Part shown: positions 5,636 through 5,699 of the stretch, piece after piece
Layout of the letters: every line of letters starts with the position of its first letter
Numbering within the stretch: position 1 is the first letter of the stretch
From: JBEIUO01 sp964549785
Lineage (GTDB): Bacteria > Planctomycetota > Phycisphaerae > Phycisphaerales > UBA1924
Assembly: GCA_964549785.1 (NCBI GenBank)
Contig: CAZJXA010000219.1
Span: 1-5,699 of the forward strand
Direction: 5' to 3'
Length of the DNA: 5,699 nucleotides
Program-made: the position numbers and the translations under genes
Notes under the pieces: generated by a model
Databases searched by the model: none
What the model was told of the DNA's origin: nothing
Seen by the model: only the letters and a program-made list of their open reading frames with translations

Positions 5636-5699
5636 CGCGGCGGTCGAAGTGACCTTGGAGGGCGGCAACGGAGCCGTAGCGGGCGGGATGGGCAAAGGG

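Noticed and set aside
5660..5699. Partial resemblance of the right edge on the minus strand (CTTTGCC..., CCGCTA...CTCCG) to the repeated upstream element
   Set aside because: Matches are short and gapped, and the region lies within an open coding frame. Too weak to call a fourth copy.
1..5699. Search by eye for CRISPR repeats, tRNA, rRNA, transposase or integrase genes
   Set aside because: None seen on either strand.

Overview
This is a GC-rich bacterial chromosomal window with ordinary housekeeping and accessory genes. The layout, the general lack of Shine-Dalgarno sequences before the minus-strand genes, and the style of NuoF and the DUF695/RraB protein would fit a planctomycete (perhaps a Phycisphaerae relative). 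That placement is an impression from the sequence, not a demonstrated assignment. No RNA gene, CRISPR array, insertion sequence or phage gene was recognised.

Left part (1-2450), all on the minus strand and read from right to left: a small DinB-superfamily protein (1980-2450), a two-domain DUF695 plus RraB-like protein (1108-1863), and the N-terminal three quarters of NuoF, the NADH/FMN-binding subunit of respiratory complex I (start at 1031, running off the left edge). The gaps are 116 and 76 bases. The first two genes carry nearly the same 30-base block directly against their start codons. It includes an identical 13-mer and a possible -10 box so close to the ATG that leaderless transcripts are plausible. 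A weaker version precedes nuoF. These genes may therefore be separate, similarly driven units and not one operon.

Middle (2451-2867): a divergent intergenic region of about 400 bases. It holds a nested inverted repeat (2525-2559), a possible plus-strand promoter (2702-2730) and two small stem-loops before the helicase gene.

Right part: a complete RhlE-type DEAD-box RNA helicase on the plus strand (start most likely TTG 2868, end 4652). It has every core motif and a long disordered basic Gly/Pro/Arg tail, and is closed by a textbook rho-independent terminator (4685-4715). Facing it on the minus strand is a metallo-beta-lactamase-fold hydrolase of the UlaG/NAPE-PLD-like type (end 4766), whose start is near or beyond the right edge.

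Functionally the window joins unrelated jobs: respiration (nuoF), RNA metabolism (helicase and perhaps the RraB-like protein), and two metal-dependent enzymes of unknown substrate. No new multi-gene system is evident. The most notable signals are the duplicated start-proximal upstream element, the DUF695-RraB fusion, and the structured leader of the helicase gene.
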